Shown: positions 24,264-36,883 of the stretch, in pieces
Numbering within the stretch: position 1 is the first letter of the stretch
How the letters are laid out: each line of letters starts with the position of its first letter
The notes under the pieces: model-generated
Seen by the model: the letters and a program-made list of their open reading frames with translations, nothing else
Databases searched by the model: none
Told to the model about the DNA's origin: nothing
Position numbers and translations under genes: made by a program
Source of the DNA: Callipepla californica brunnescens
Lineage: Eukaryota; Chordata; Aves; Galliformes; Odontophoridae
Assembly (NCBI GenBank): GCA_023055505.1
Contig: JALIRH010000007.1
Span: 14,862,273-14,926,272, forward strand
Reading direction: 5' to 3'
DNA length: 64,000 bases

Positions 24264-24804
24264 GACTTTTCTGGCTGTGATAAATAACAGTATGTGGGAA
24301 AGCCAAGAAGACCTCTGTGTTCAAGACCAAAAGGTAAGGAGCTGTGCCCATCAGAAGGTTGATGCCAGGCTGTTGTGCCCAGTAGTCACTGCTACAAGAC
24401 CAAAGCATAGCAGACAAACACTGAGGCATTCTATTAATTCCCTTACTAGTGCTGCCTAAAAATAGGCCTCCAATATTTGCAGCTAAGAGATAAATACAGG
24501 ATGAGTGCTGAGGCATAAATTACTGCTATGAATTATACATTAATGGGTGTTGAAAATGAATAAATTATAGATATTAAATAATTATGCAAATTGTATTCCT
24601 TCATCCAATCATTCGTTTTGTGGAAACACATACACAGTATCTTTGCAGACAGACATGGTGGCGGGAACTGTCCTATTGATGTACAACCTGTAAGCACTAG
24701 AAGTAAGCAAACTTCTGTTATAAGTGGCACGGCCTTCTTGCAGGAACCTCAGAGCTTTACTGGCTGTTAAGTGACTTCTTAAAGTGGCTCTACAGGAATA
24801 TCAG
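24264..24804. other. Intergenic
   Basis: AT-rich and unremarkable. On the + strand a possible 42-base exon (acceptor near 24290, donor AAAAG|GTAAGG near 24331) has no partner and is not called. Confidence 0.5.
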
Positions 24805-24858
24805 AAGCACAGAATGGCTGAATTTGGAAGGAAATTCTGGCGGACACCTCCATCCATA
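24805..24858 (-). mobile_element. CR1 LINE 3' fragment next to a mariner
   Basis: 'cagaatggctgaatttggaagg' and the following bases match the inverted CR1 3' end. The fragment stops a few bases before the mariner terminal repeat. No CR1 sequence resumes on the far side of the mariner. Confidence 0.6.
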
Positions 24859-24865
24859 TATGAAA

Positions 24866-25305
24866 GTGGCTCCAAAAGTAGTGGCAACAGATGGTGGAAG
24901 AGGAGCAGTCTGACATAATGGTGTCTGACATGGAAGAGCATATGAAGCAAAGGTGTGGCATTGAAATTCTCCATGTGGAAAAAATTGTACCCGTTGACAT
25001 TCATAGAGGCTTGCTGAACGTTTATGGAGACCAAACAGTGGATGTGAGCACAGTGAGGTGGTGGGTGGTGCATTTCAGCAGCAGTGACATTGTGAAAGAC
25101 GAGCCATGTTCCAGACAGCCCTGCAGAATTTTACAAGCACGGCATGCAGGCTCTTGTTTATTGCTGGCAAAAATTTGTAGCTAATGGTGGTGGCTGTGTT
25201 GAAAAATAGTATTTTATAACTGAGAATTTGCTCTATCAAACAGTGTTATTGTGCTCTTTATAGTTCCATGGAAATAAATAGGAGGCATTACTTTCAAAGC
25301 AACCT
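24866..25305 (+). mobile_element. Mariner (Galluhop-like) with large internal deletion
   Basis: A frame at 24891-25184 starts with the N-terminal region of a mariner transposase: a helix-turn-helix-like block (MVSDMEEHMKQRCGIEILHV), then IHRGLLNVYGDQTVDVSTV and RWWVVHFSS, all familiar from chicken mariner copies. After about 75 residues the match jumps straight to the element's 3' sequence, ending 'aaataggaggcattactttc'. The terminal inverted repeats are imperfect: 24866-24888 against 25281-25303, about 15 of 23 matching. A full element is roughly 1.2-1.3 kb, so the catalytic DDD domain has been deleted. The frame itself also carries changes. It is inactive, but keeps both ends like a MITE. 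Confidence 0.85.
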
Positions 25306-26105
25306 ACGCATACACATGCACAATATGAGGTGAAAAACTGACAATGAAAATATGAGATTCAGGGCCTCCCTTTTCTCAAGTTTCATGTGCCAGTTTTGCT
25401 GATGGTAGCAGTGCATGGCTTCACGCGTTCCCATGCTTGGCTTAAAAAATAGCTTAATTTTATTATTACACAATTAGGGGCATCTTTTCCCTCCAGCTGC
25501 TGTAGGCTTTGTGTTACAGAGGACCTTTTGTCTCTGCATGGGACACTCCTTGAGTCTTCCTGTGGTACAGGAAGACAGTGGCCCTGTTCCCAATACTCTG
25601 CTGAAGCAATGCTTTGCAGGAGACTGGGTGCAATCCAGCACATCTATCTTTGTTTTTCAAGCTGGTCACATTCAATCGTCCCTGGGTTTTATGGTTGTTC
25701 TGGCTGCTTTTTATTCAGATTAAATGAGCAAACAATTAAATATCCTGCTGTTCAGTCAGACCTAAAACAATGGTGGTGGCTGCCAAAGGCTAGACTGAAT
25801 GTAAACACTAACACTGGGAATTAATTAGTTCAGGGGTTGTGCATGTGTGTGTCTGCGTTAAAGGAAGCAAGAGAAGGCATAATTTCAACACAAAACTGCA
25901 CAGACAGGAAAAGTTGCATTTGTTAAGTCAGAAAGAAAAACAAGAGACCACTTTTTTGACAGAATGCTGGTTGAAGGACAGGTTTGGAAGTATGAAAAGG
26001 CAAATGGTAACTGCATGATCTCTGTGCTCACGAGGACATAATTTACCAATAAACATGACTGCATCCAAGGAGTAGCAGTAGCAGCATCTGACAAGAAGGC
26101 ACAAG
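25306..26105. other. Intergenic
   Basis: Mixed composition, with no repeat or exon that I can support. Overlapping open frames at 25,383-25,824 on both strands are chance-like. Confidence 0.5.
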
Positions 26106-27082
26106 TCATAGAATCAAAGAATGGCTTAGGTTGGAAGGGACTTTAAAGATCATCCCATTTCAACCTCTCTGCTATGGGCAGGGTTGCCACCTACCCGATC
26201 AGGCTGCCCATAGCCCCATCCAGCCTGGCCTTGAGCACTTCTAGGGATGGGGCATCCACAGCTTCTCCAGACATCCTGTGCCAGAGCCTCACTTCTATCT
26301 GTGGAAAGAATTTTTTCTTAGCGCCTAACTTAAATCTTCCCTGTTTTAGTTTAAAACCGTTCCTCGTTGTCCTATCGCTATGTATCTGTGAACAAAGTCA
26401 GGCATCCTCCTGTTTACAATCTCCCTTCAAGCAATGTACCAGCATCTTCCATTTTCCAATCTAAACAAGCCCAGCTCCTCTCCTTCAACTTACCTTCATA
26501 ACAGAGGTGTTTCAGCCCTCTGTTCACCTCTGTGGTGCTCCTCTGGACCCACTTCAATAGCTTTGCATCCTTCTTGTGCTGGGGACTCCCAACCTGGAAG
26601 CAGCACTCTGGATAATGCCTCCTGAGGGAAAAGCGGACGGGGACAATCACCTTCCTCTCTCTGCTGGCCACCCCTCTTCTGATGTAGCCCTTCCAGGCTG
26701 CAAGAGCACACTGCTGGCTTGTGTCAGCTTCTTGTCCATCAGGACCCCTTCTCTGCAGGGCTGATCACAGGTTCTTCTCTCAGTCTGTACGAGTACCTGG
26801 GATTGTCCTGATTCAAGTGCAACACCTTGCACTTTTCCTCGTTGAATCTCTTTAGGTTTGTCTATGCCCTCTGCTCAACCCTGTCCAGGTCTCTTTGGAT
26901 GGCATTTCTTCCTTCTGTTGTATCTACTGCTCCAGTCATCTTCTCGTCATCAGCAAACTTGCTGAGGGTGCACTCATCCCACTGTGTTAAAAGATGTTGA
27001 AGAGATCTGGTCCCACGATGGACCCCTGGACACGCCACATGTGATTGGCCTGCACCTGTACATAGATACATTGACCACAAGT
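26106..27082 (-). mobile_element. CR1 LINE, about 980 bp, with end of ORF2
   Basis: The longest inverted CR1 here. From the tail at 26106 ('tcatagaatcaaagaatgg') it runs through the full 3' untranslated region into the end of ORF2. The - strand frame that crosses 26862-27010 reads WDECTLSKFADDEKMTGAVD, then AIQRDLDRVEQRA, the typical C-terminal part of CR1 reverse transcriptase, with the conserved FADD box (the polymerase active-site Asp pair) intact as letters. The rest of ORF2 is missing (5' truncation), so the copy is dead. Confidence 0.93.
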
Positions 27083-30000
27083 TGCTGCAAATGAATCTAA
27101 TGCTCATGATAAAAAGAATGAAAATATGTTGTCTGTTGATTAGAAATAAGAAACCTACTGCTATCTCTTCTATGAGGACTGCTGAAGCCATCTCTAGCCC
27201 TGCTGGAGCCTTGCAGCACAGACACAGCACTGGCTGTAGCACAGCTCAATGCACAGATTTATTAATCACTCAGCTGTGCACAGCAGAAACTTTTAAACTC
27301 TTCTTTTGCTGATAGCAGCGATGGTGAACAATCTTCTGCTGATATGTGAGATTCTTAGCTGTATTGCTTGCTTGTTGAAATGAAACTGCTGCTGATACAA
27401 AAACCTTTCAAATGAAACTGGGATGAGATAACTTGAAAATAGGATGATTTCCCGATCTTACCAGGTGTTCTGCCTATACCTGTAACACAGTAGTCACATG
27501 CAGCTAATGGGAATTAAAAGTGTAGATAGCAGGAGCCAACCCCACCTCCTGAAGGAAAGGTGAAGAACCATCCATCCAGACCCTGTCTGCTTACCATAAG
27601 CAATGACCAGCCCATGATTGTTTGATTCAGGAGCAGATGTGTTAATCATCACTGTGATGATGTCAAATCATCAGCTGGTTACCGTATTTTGCTATGCTAG
27701 TATGCAAAGCTTGCTCACTAATAGAGACTTCGAACATCCTGGCTTCTGTCATCTGCAGCCATCTTTACTTCATAAAATGGCAACTCTGCTGGCAACAACT
27801 TCTTGCCTGCAGGGCCAAGCTGAGGTTAATTACTAGTTGTTAGCTTATTGAGTTTCAGTGGGTTAAATAGCTTCTGGTAGTTACTGCTTTTCAGTATTCA
27901 AAATAGATCAGCTGCTTGAGCATACTCCAAAACAAGGGACCACTCATTATTATGAATACATAACTGCAACTTGAAGTAGTAATGATGGCCGCATTGCTAT
28001 TACTGAAATGTAATGAAAAACAGGATGAGTTTCAAGAGGAGTGAATACACAGTAAATCCTAAACTAATCACTGGAACAAGTATAACCATACAGAAGCTTT
28101 CATTTTCTCTTTCATATTCCCAAATCTAATTACATTTTGCTAATTTTTCCTCTTATTTTCCCCACTCTTATTCTGTTTTCTGTCCTCCTCATTCCTACTT
28201 GAAACTGTCTGCATCCATGCTCATCTCTTTCCAATAAACAGGAAGAGAGTACCCTGATCCTTCATTTTACTGCATTTATTTTGTTTATTTTTGTGTTTTA
28301 CTTCACGGTGAAATACGGAGGAAATACAGAACTGAGGAAATAAGGAGACCTGCTTCAATTTCTGCTATTTATTCCATGTCTTAAGTTCTCTTTTTGCTGA
28401 CTTTCAGAAATACTCTGTGTTCACACTACTGAATATCTGACATTTATGTTTCTGTTTGATTCACACACGTTCCAATTAATATAAATAATAAAGGAGAGAA
28501 CTCAGGCGTGAAGCTACAGAAGTTTACAAGCTGCTTTCAAATGTTTATTACTTTGCTAAAACCTGGATGCTGTAATCAGCTTCACAGATTATTCCTTGCA
28601 TTCATAATGCTCCACTGACAATAAAGTGTGAAAGAACTGCCAGAATGGAAGAGGTATTATCTATGGAGAAGATCCCACTGTTAACATATGTCTGTGTTCC
28701 TGTTGTTGGTGAAAATAAAGAAGCAATACTGCAAGTCTCAAATGTGCAGTTTTTCTGCAAGTGGAAAACATCTTGCTGATCAAAAATTGTAATAGGGCTG
28801 TATCTGTGGAGCACATTGTCCCACAGTAACTGATTGTTGCATACAATACACAGCAGTATCAACCACTCACGTGATTCAATCTAACAATCATTCAACTTCT
28901 GCAAAAAAGAAAGAAAGGGCGAAGTTATTCATAAAAATAATTAGCACAGCATGTAGTATTACAATATGAAATGACAGTGAAGAAGAGCTTTCCTACTGCC
29001 CCCAAAATGGCAGGGGATCTGTAAGGAAGATGCGCCCGAAATGTAAGGAAGAGGAAACTTCATTTCTGATGTTTCCCTTCTTGAATTACAAAAAAAATTC
29101 TTTTTTTCTCTTACACTAGCAAAAATTGGATTCGGAAGGCTTGTTTATTAGTTTGTAGCTTTTGATCCATAAGATTGCCTTTTTTTTTTTTTTTTTTTCA
29201 CTTCCATATTACCCAGCATATGGACAAGGGAAGTCTCTGCTGTACTCACAGCACTTTTGTGTCTCTGCTCTACACTTTGGATCTCCAGGAGGTGCCAAGC
29301 CAGCACCCCCATAAGGATAAGAATTTTACTTCTCCTAGATAATTTGCAGATTAAAGATAGATCATGACCCTGAATGTACCCCACACACCCTTTCTGAGCT
29401 GGCCCACCATGAGCAAGACTGGACCTATATGTGTTGTGATGTGTCGTCAATTAAACACACATAAAAACGTGCATTATATCAGTTCCGTGCAGGTCATCAG
29501 ACTTTTCACTGTCTTTACCAGTTCATACCATGATCAGAATTTCTGGAATAAGTAAACACTCCTCAATCATTTCCAGCTGTAAGAAATTGGTCTCAGAAGG
29601 ATATGATCATTTATTCCAAGTTCTTGAGCCCTGAGCAACAAGTTTAATTTGTTTCATGTTACACTAGATTGTAAAGCAATCTAAGCTTTTATACAGAATT
29701 CCATAATAAGAATTTATATGTATTCCGATCAAAACATCTGCAGTCTGCCATTCAGCCAGGGAAGGCAATAACTATTTTTCATATTCTCCTGATATCAGTT
29801 CAAAAGGCCATTGCATAATGGACAGAAATATAGATAGAATCTGCTTTCCTATCACCACAAGTCATCAGTGATGACAAGCCCAATGACAGACAATTCAAGT
29901 ATTCTCTTAAGTCCTCCATCCTCAGACCAATAATTCACTGCTTCAGCATACCTACTTCATTGGTAGTATGAAATATGCAGGGATTATTCAGGGACACTTT

Positions 30001-31319
30001 ACAGTGTCTTTTTGTTCAAAAAGTGGTCCCAGCACAGACTTTCTTAAAGCAACTTTCCCATTGTATGGGGTCAACATCTCAAGACTATGTCTTTCCACCG
30101 ACCTTCATTCTTCCCAAAGCCAATCTTATCCTAACAGTTCCTTGGTGGCAAGGGTGACACCAGGTTCTCTAATCCAACTTGCACATTGCTTCAGCACTCT
30201 CTGCAGAACTGTGCTTCAAAAGGAGTGCCATGCCTTCCTGCAGAGCTGGTGGTCTTCCAGTAGGCAGCCTAGTGCTGGCTCAGGGGAAAGCATCAACAGA
30301 ACCTTACCCCCAATATTCTGATGCAAGGTAAAACTTCTGACTTCTTTCTCTAACTGGAAGAGGATTTCAGCCTTGACCATTCAACACAGATTTGACCTGG
30401 GGAATTTTCATGTCAGATATGCTGTGGTGTGTTCCAAACTTAGAATTTTTTTCAGTATTATGCAGGTCTGTTGTAGCAGATATCTTTACCTTTCAGGAGA
30501 CTTCCTTATTGAGTGCCACAACCAAAACGTCAGAGTGCAGGCCAAAAGAACACTTAGGCAGGAAATAATTTTGGTAGAACAGTATTTGGAGCGAATCCCA
30601 AATGTAGGATCTTGGTTATTTAATTGTAGCACAGCTGTTCATATCAGTGTGCCAAAAACAAAAAACATTAAGGCATCTGGGAGAGCAAAGAGAGTATGGT
30701 ATCAAGGGGTAGCACAAGGAAAAGATGTATTTGGAAATAATCTATAGGAGTCTGTAATAGTCGCAGCATTTAATTATTCCACAGTATACTCAATCTCTAA
30801 GGAGAATTACTCCTCCTTAACTACAAAAGTCACATGGACAGTGCCCCTCTTCCTGCATCTTCTCATTGGAAGCCTTCTTTAAAATGTTAGGTGTTTCCAG
30901 CTCACACCCCAGCAACAGCACAGCCTGCCCCAAGGCAGCAACAACAATTATCTTTAAGGCAACAAGATAAAAGTGGCTCCCTTCAGATTAAGGTATGCTG
31001 ACAAAGACAGGTATCACCTGCTCTCCTCAAGGGAACTAGCCCTTATAAACACAAATGTAAATGAGGACATCAACACATCAGTGATTAACATGCTGCTTTC
31101 ATTCAGCTGCTTAACAGTAATTGCCCAAAGACATTTCTTGTACCCAAAGGGAAATACAAGATAATTCTAGATAGCTCACTTGCTTCCCCTTAAAGTTGAG
31201 CATCATATGGAGTATGATATACCTGGAGTAAATTTTTCTGATTAGCAGTTGCTGTGCCATAGTTAACACGTAGTAAATTTACAGTGAATCCAGGAGACTT
31301 GTAAAGACTTGTTTAAACT
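27083..31319. other. Intergenic, AT-rich
   Basis: No gene or mobile element that I can support in about 4.2 kb. A poly(T) run of 19 lies at 29180-29198. The open frame at 30373-30747 (+, 124 codons) has no homolog I know, no Kozak context of note and no splice support. It is within what chance gives in a window of this size. Confidence 0.5.
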
Positions 31320-31840
31320 AAGCCTCATAGCTTCTGCAGACAGGTAACTTTAGGAAGGAACACAGGGCCACAGAAACACGTGGTCCACTGAAGATAAGAC
31401 AAGTGGAGCTGCTGTTTGAAGCCCAATGGGGGGTGGTCCCGTGGAGATAAGAAGAACACAATGGTGGGTAGGGTTGTTGTTTACAACTCTATGGGTTAAG
31501 GATAAGGAGGCAGAGTTGCTGTAGTGATGCAATGCAACCCCCTAAAGATTTCTCAAGGATATCACCAGATGGGCCCAGAGACCCTCCCCACATTCTAGGA
31601 TGCGTACTCAGAAATGGGAGACATCAGTGTAATCAATTTCTTAGAAATGTCTTGAATATTTATACACTACACCTGTAAATGTGGAGTCACTGCTTTCCTT
31701 GGTGTGCATGTTTGGTGAACTATCCCCATGCACTCAGTGCTGTAATAAAGGGGAATACCTGCTTGACATAACTCATTGTCGTGTCAAGTTACTTGTCAGA
31801 TTTCTCAGCTTCAACAGTACTTCCAGTTCCATAATCCTGA
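31320..31840 (+). mobile_element. Probable solo ERV long terminal repeat
   Basis: The layout fits a retroviral LTR in + orientation. About 330 bases contain three degenerate copies of a GATAAG-led repeat (near 31395, 31446 and 31501), as in U3 enhancers. A TATA-like TATTTATACA is at 31657-31666 and AATAAA at 31744-31749, in 'gctgtaataaaggggaatac', with a GT-rich element after it. TATA to poly(A) signal is about 85 bases, right for a short R region. No gag, pol or env sequence lies beside it, so it would be a solo LTR. I could not fix the TG...CA ends or a target-site duplication, so the borders are approximate. Confidence 0.45.
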
Positions 31841-32529
31841 GAGCATCATTATGCTATAAGGCCTGATGAAACAATAGGAACAGGTTATTCAACAGCTGAA
31901 TTTAATTAAGATTCCAATCAGAGTGGAACAAGGGAAATAAGCAACTAATAATCTTATGCTAAGTAATCAGGATAATTAAGTTAGCATTTGTATTTATATT
32001 TAGAAACTATGTGCAGCTGTGTCAGATGACAAGGTTATTTTCTCTAGCATATATACTCCTTCCTGGTAGCTACTTTCTCCATGTGGCATTTTGAACTTAT
32101 CCTGTGGTCTAAGAGATGTTGCATGGTTCTTTCTGGGATTGTTATCTCTCTTCATCAGAGTGACAAGGGGTAGCCAGGACACTTTAAATAGTATCTCTTT
32201 GCTAACCTTGACTGAGAAGGACTAGGGGCAGGGAGCCAGCAGAGGGGGCTTGTCGGGGGAGCAGAAGATGGGAAGTCTTTAACCTTCTAGCAAATTGAAG
32301 GAATGGTGCATTTCTCCTTAAATGTCCTGGAATAGAATTTTTGATAAGAGAGGGGATGTTTTCCAAGCCCATTTTATGGAGGTCATGTGTCTGGATAGGG
32401 AATACTGGAAGTAATTCTTGACTTTCCCAGTGCTCCTTGTTCCTCTTTTTCTCCTTGGTAATGGAAAATCCCCTGTATTTGGGGAAATCATGACATGAGC
32501 TGACAATGTGTGTTTGCAGCTCAGAAAGT
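31841..32529. other. Intergenic
   Basis: AT-rich unique sequence with a short GC-richer part near 32,220-32,270. Nothing supported. Confidence 0.5.
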
Positions 32530-32866
32530 CTACTGTATCCTGGGATGCATCAAAAGAAATGTGGCCAGCAGGTTGATGAAGTAGTTGTTCCCCTGTACTC
32601 TGCTCTTATGAGACCTGACCTGGAGTACTGCCTTGTGCTCTGCGTCCCCCAGCAAAATAAAGAGGCTTAGATGAGACACTGGAAACGAATGCTTTGCAAT
32701 ATGGCAGTGAGGCACCGGAACAGGTTGCTCACAGAAGGTAAGGATCCCCCATCCCTGGGGAGTGTTCACACCCAAGCTGGATGGGGCTTTGGGGAACCTG
32801 GTCTAGCAGAAGGGGTTGGTACCAGATATCTTTAAAGTCTGTTCAAAACATTCTATGATTCTTTGT
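32530..32866 (+). mobile_element. CR1 LINE 3' portion with internal deletion
   Basis: Starts in CR1 ORF2/3' sequence ('tcctgggatgcatcaaaaga', 'tgagacctgacctggagtac'), then skips several hundred bases to 'gaggcaccggaacaggttgc', 'agctggatggggctttgggg' and the tail 'cattctatgattctttg'. The length is about 335 bases, against roughly 700 for the same span without the deletion. Confidence 0.9.
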
Positions 32867-35309
32867 CGCTACATCCTTGTGCTGGTGCATCACTGGATTT
32901 CTTCTCCCTCTCTGAAGCTAGACCTTTTGGTCTCTTGACCATCACACAGGTGATGGACCCACTTTGGGCTGGTGTGGAGCTGAAGAGGTGTGTGCTGGAG
33001 CAGCTGATGCTCTGACTGTAGTATGGAGATAGCAGGAAGTTGCCTTGTCTTTAGTCTCAGGCTCCAAGTGCTGTCATCAGAATCAGTGACATAATTGTAT
33101 ATGCTTCTTAGTTTTAATTTTCTTCTTCTTCTTCTTCTTGAATCTTCTAACATCTAAGCTGAAACAACATTATTGCTCTCTTTCAAGTTTTCCCTTGTTT
33201 TTATTTTTTATTTTTTTGGTATTGTAGTTTTTGGTGGGGTTTTTTTGTCTTTTTCTCCCACATTTCCTTCTTCTTCCAGACCTATTCAAAATGAATTTCA
33301 TACAGGAGCTGAGTGCCACAGCCATGGCACAACAGACTGTACTCTGCATGAGGGTCTCCCAATGGTATCCTCCCTTCTCTGAACTAGTTAACTCAAGAAA
33401 ATTCACGTCTTGAGAGACTTCTTACTGCATAAGTGGATAAATTAATGGTTGAATCGGGTGACAGCAAGAATTATGGAGCAAACACCTGTACTCAGGGTTC
33501 CCAGCTTCTTTCCCTGCCAGGGTGCAGATGAAAATCTCTATTTCCTCTTCTCAGGGTCACATTCTAGTTCCTGTTTTGACTTTGTTTTCTCTTGGCTTAC
33601 TGCTCTGCTGTTTTTTCCTGTTTCCATTCATAAAGACTTAACCTGTCTACGTCTGCCTTGTCTGTACCTTTGTCATGGGCCTGTGCTCAGGGTGCTTTTC
33701 TTTCTGCTGCACCACCCCACAAGATTCCTTTACCTTTTCTTATTACTGCCTTAAACACATCAAAATGCAGCGAGGTTTCATTTTGCCTTTGTGAGACTGG
33801 ATTTTTGTTTGAACTCCTTGGCAGCTCCAAGTCTTCATCACGTGGCAGTTGGAATGCCTTTTTGGTGACAGTATGAGCAAGAAAAGTTTTCTGTTTTGAA
33901 TTCATACATGATCAAATGTATGAACATATATAAAATACAGGGGTGAACTGAGTAGTTTTCTTTGTGTACATAAGACCTGTTGGCTTGACAGCAAAGACAT
34001 GGATGGTGACTGGGAGGAGAACTAAAAAATCTGTGCTCTTGGAGCACAAGGGCTTGCTGATGTGTAACCATTCTGGCTCAGCTGGTGCACAGCAGCTCAA
34101 TTGTAGCAGTGCCCAGAGGAAGATCACGCTGTTCATAAAGTTCTGAGTAGAATGAAGGTGCAGGCTTCACTTCTGTTACTTTTACAGGAGTGCTCTTTAC
34201 TGTTGGTGAAGTAACTGGTGAGGAGGTTACACCTATAAGAATCTTTCCTTATTGTTGGTTGGAACTAAAGATTCTGACAGGTCTCATTTCATTGACTTAT
34301 GCCAACTGTATATCTAGGGGTAGGTAACAAATAACCAAAGTAAGCTGAGACAAAAAATGGAAAACTACAAATATTAGTAAAAGTCTATTTCCAAAACTTT
34401 AAACAGCAGCTTATGATTAGTCCTGATTCCTCTAGCATTGCGATGGTTTGCTCGAAGACTCTGATTTTAAAGCAGAGGTTCCCCCAATGTTCCCTTCCAA
34501 AGCTCTTAGAAAATTTCAAATTGGGAAATGAGACTGTAGGGATCCAGCTCTCACTTTTCTTCATTTTAATACTATTTTTCACCAATGCCATCTACTTTGG
34601 TGGTGATAAGAGCTCCATGTAGGAGCTGTTCCAATGTTACTCTACCAGCAAGGGATATCCCTGCCTCAAAACTTCTTCCCAGACACTTATTATTCCGTTT
34701 TTATGGATCACATTTGATTCCCAGGAAATAGCTCAGACAAAAATAATGTATGAAGATGGCTCCTTTACTGGGAACAATGGCTGGGTGGAGGTTTCCCTGG
34801 GAGTGAAGAGATTTATGTCCTGGGGAGGATATCACGCACGTCTCTCTCCAGAGCTATGAAGCTACCTCAGGAAAAACATTTCAAGAGCCTTTTACCTAAA
34901 GAGCTAGGAAAGTATTTCTTGAGGATGTGCTTTATTTAATTATTTATTTATTTGTACCTTCAAAGTAATGCTTATCACTGCGTTTGTTTCTTACTGAAGC
35001 AAAATACACAGAATTCTCTAGAAAAAAAAAAAAAACCCTAATAATTATTACACAAAATTTGATGTGGTGGTTGCAGAGACTTGAGACTGGAATTTTGAGA
35101 AATAGCTTTGGGTGACTCAGCTCAGGCAAAAATGTGTACGGACAGCCAACAGCAGTGATTGATTTCCCATTTTCCAACCACACTGACACTTATCTGATCA
35201 GACCAGTCATACATAAATATATATTGTTAAATTTTCCTCTGTGGCTTTCCACAGAACTGCTTTCAGTTAAATTTTATGACAGAATTTCTATTTTTTTCAT
35301 ATAAGTTGA

Positions 35310-35340
<31 letters not shown>

Positions 35341-35568
35341 AGGAATTACTTTGTAATCTTACAAGGGAAAGGCATTAACGGTGTATAAAATGGTCTTACA
35401 CAACATATCTAATTTCTTTCTTTGATCTTTCAGAAACAACTCTGTAATATAGTAGTAATCATAAAATCAATCCGGAGAATTCAAGAGTTAAGCAGATTAT
35501 TTGGGGGTGATATTAATGAAAAACTGCTATCAAATAAATTTAGATTCTAATTCATACCCAACAAAGTC
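32867..35568. other. Intergenic with simple repeats
   Basis: No supported gene. (TTC)n lies at about 33120-33139, T-rich sequence at 33200-33260, TTTA-rich sequence near 34930-34955 and a 26-base poly(T) at 35315-35340. Basic - strand frames at 32890-33153 and 33170-33406 come from the CTT/TTTTC-rich repeats. Confidence 0.5.
35315..35340. repeat. Poly(T) tract, 26 bases
   Basis: The longest homopolymer in the window. It could be the A-tail of a - strand retrocopy, but no coding or transcript-like sequence precedes it on that strand. Confidence 0.9.
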
Positions 35569-36025
35569 ATCACAGAATTGTAGGGATTGAAAGGGACCTC
35601 TAGAGGTCATTGAGTCCAACCCCCTGCCAAAGCAGCTCCCTAGCCCAGGTTGCACAGGTAGGCATCCAGGCGGGTCTGGAACATCTCCAGAGAAGGAGAC
35701 TCCACCACCTCTCTGTGCAGCTGTGCCAGTGCTCCGTCACTGCACTGTGAGGAAGTTCCCACACACATTTGTATGGAACATCCTATGCTTCAGTTTGTGG
35801 CCATTTCCCCTCATCCTATCACCGTGCACTGCTGAGAATAGTCCAGCCTCATTCCTTTGCCTCCTGACCTTAGATATTTACAGATGTGGATCAGATCCCC
35901 TTTGAGTCTTCTTCTCTCAAGGCTGAACAGATCCAGGTCTCTCAGCCTTTCTTCAAGGGGAAATACTCTAGGCCCTTTATCATCTTTGTGTCCCTCTGCT
36001 GGACTCTTTCCAGGAGAAACACAAG
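35569..36025 (-). mobile_element. CR1 LINE 3' portion
   Basis: An inverted CR1: tail 'tcacagaattgtaggg', 'agtccaaccccctgccaaag', 'gagaaggagactccaccac', 'tttgtggccatttcccctc', 'agatcccctttgagtcttct' and 'tccctctgctggactcttt'. It is clearly the same subfamily as the + strand copy at 47,420-47,940. Confidence 0.93.
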
Positions 36026-36883
36026 GGCCATCCAGAGCAGCTGACCTCCCCTGCTGTCTGTGGAGTGTTGTCTCAGTGGCCAGTGCGTTACAACTAGTGG
36101 GAAATTGATCCTTCTTCTTGGCATATCTAAGTACAGCTATGACTGTAGTCAGAAGCCATCCTGTCAATAGACTAAGTCAGATAGATAGCAAAAGAAAGTG
36201 GAAAAGCAGCTTTCCACTCAGTCCAGCTCTCAGAAAGTCAGATGAGTGAAAGCTGTTGTTCTCCACCTGAGTCCAAGGCAAAATTTGAAGAGTAAAATGA
36301 TTTATAATTTAGAATACTTCTTATAACACCAACCACTCTTGCTGTTGGGAATGAAGTGCAGTGCCATGATCTGTTGCAACTGCACGACTGAGGAAGCAAG
36401 CAAATGAAGTGCAAAGGCAAGGCTGAGCAGATAGGATGAAGTGCAAGCAAGGGAAAAAAATTAAATCAATTTTAATTCTAAAGGATTGCCGTGTCACATC
36501 ATTCCCTCTGGTAACAGTGCTGAGTGCTACCGAATGCAGTGGGGTTGAATCAGTGTGAGTAAAATCTGAATTTTTGCAGACTGGAGGAGCAGTGCTGGAT
36601 CTATTTAAGACCAAGATGTTTTCAGAGACCTGGTAGCATTTGTTCCGTGAGCTGAACTTCCTCCCACCTCAGACTGTGCTATATCAGTCAGCTCTGTCTC
36701 CATCAGGATTTTATTTTTTAGCACCCTCCAAACTTACCACATTTTGTGGAGCCACACTTAACTTGAGTAGCACTTTGCCAGAGATGCATCCTAAAGAGCA
36801 AGTTCTAATCTGCTTGTAGGTTAATTAGAGAAATCCCCCATCCAACAAGGTATACCGTTAAGTAGTGGACGATATACATTACT
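36026..36883. other. Intergenic
   Basis: Mixed composition; no supported feature. Confidence 0.5.

Noticed and set aside
26174..26832. Several open frames on both strands
   Set aside because: All lie inside the 980-bp inverted CR1; they are shadows of the LINE 3' untranslated region.
30373..30747. 124-codon + strand frame
   Set aside because: Looks chance-like; no homolog known to me, no splice sites in frame.
32890..33406. Arg/Lys-rich - strand frames, first suspected as ERICH1 exons
   Set aside because: The basic stretch comes from a (TTC)n repeat and T-rich DNA; it does not follow the ERICH1 sequence as I know it.
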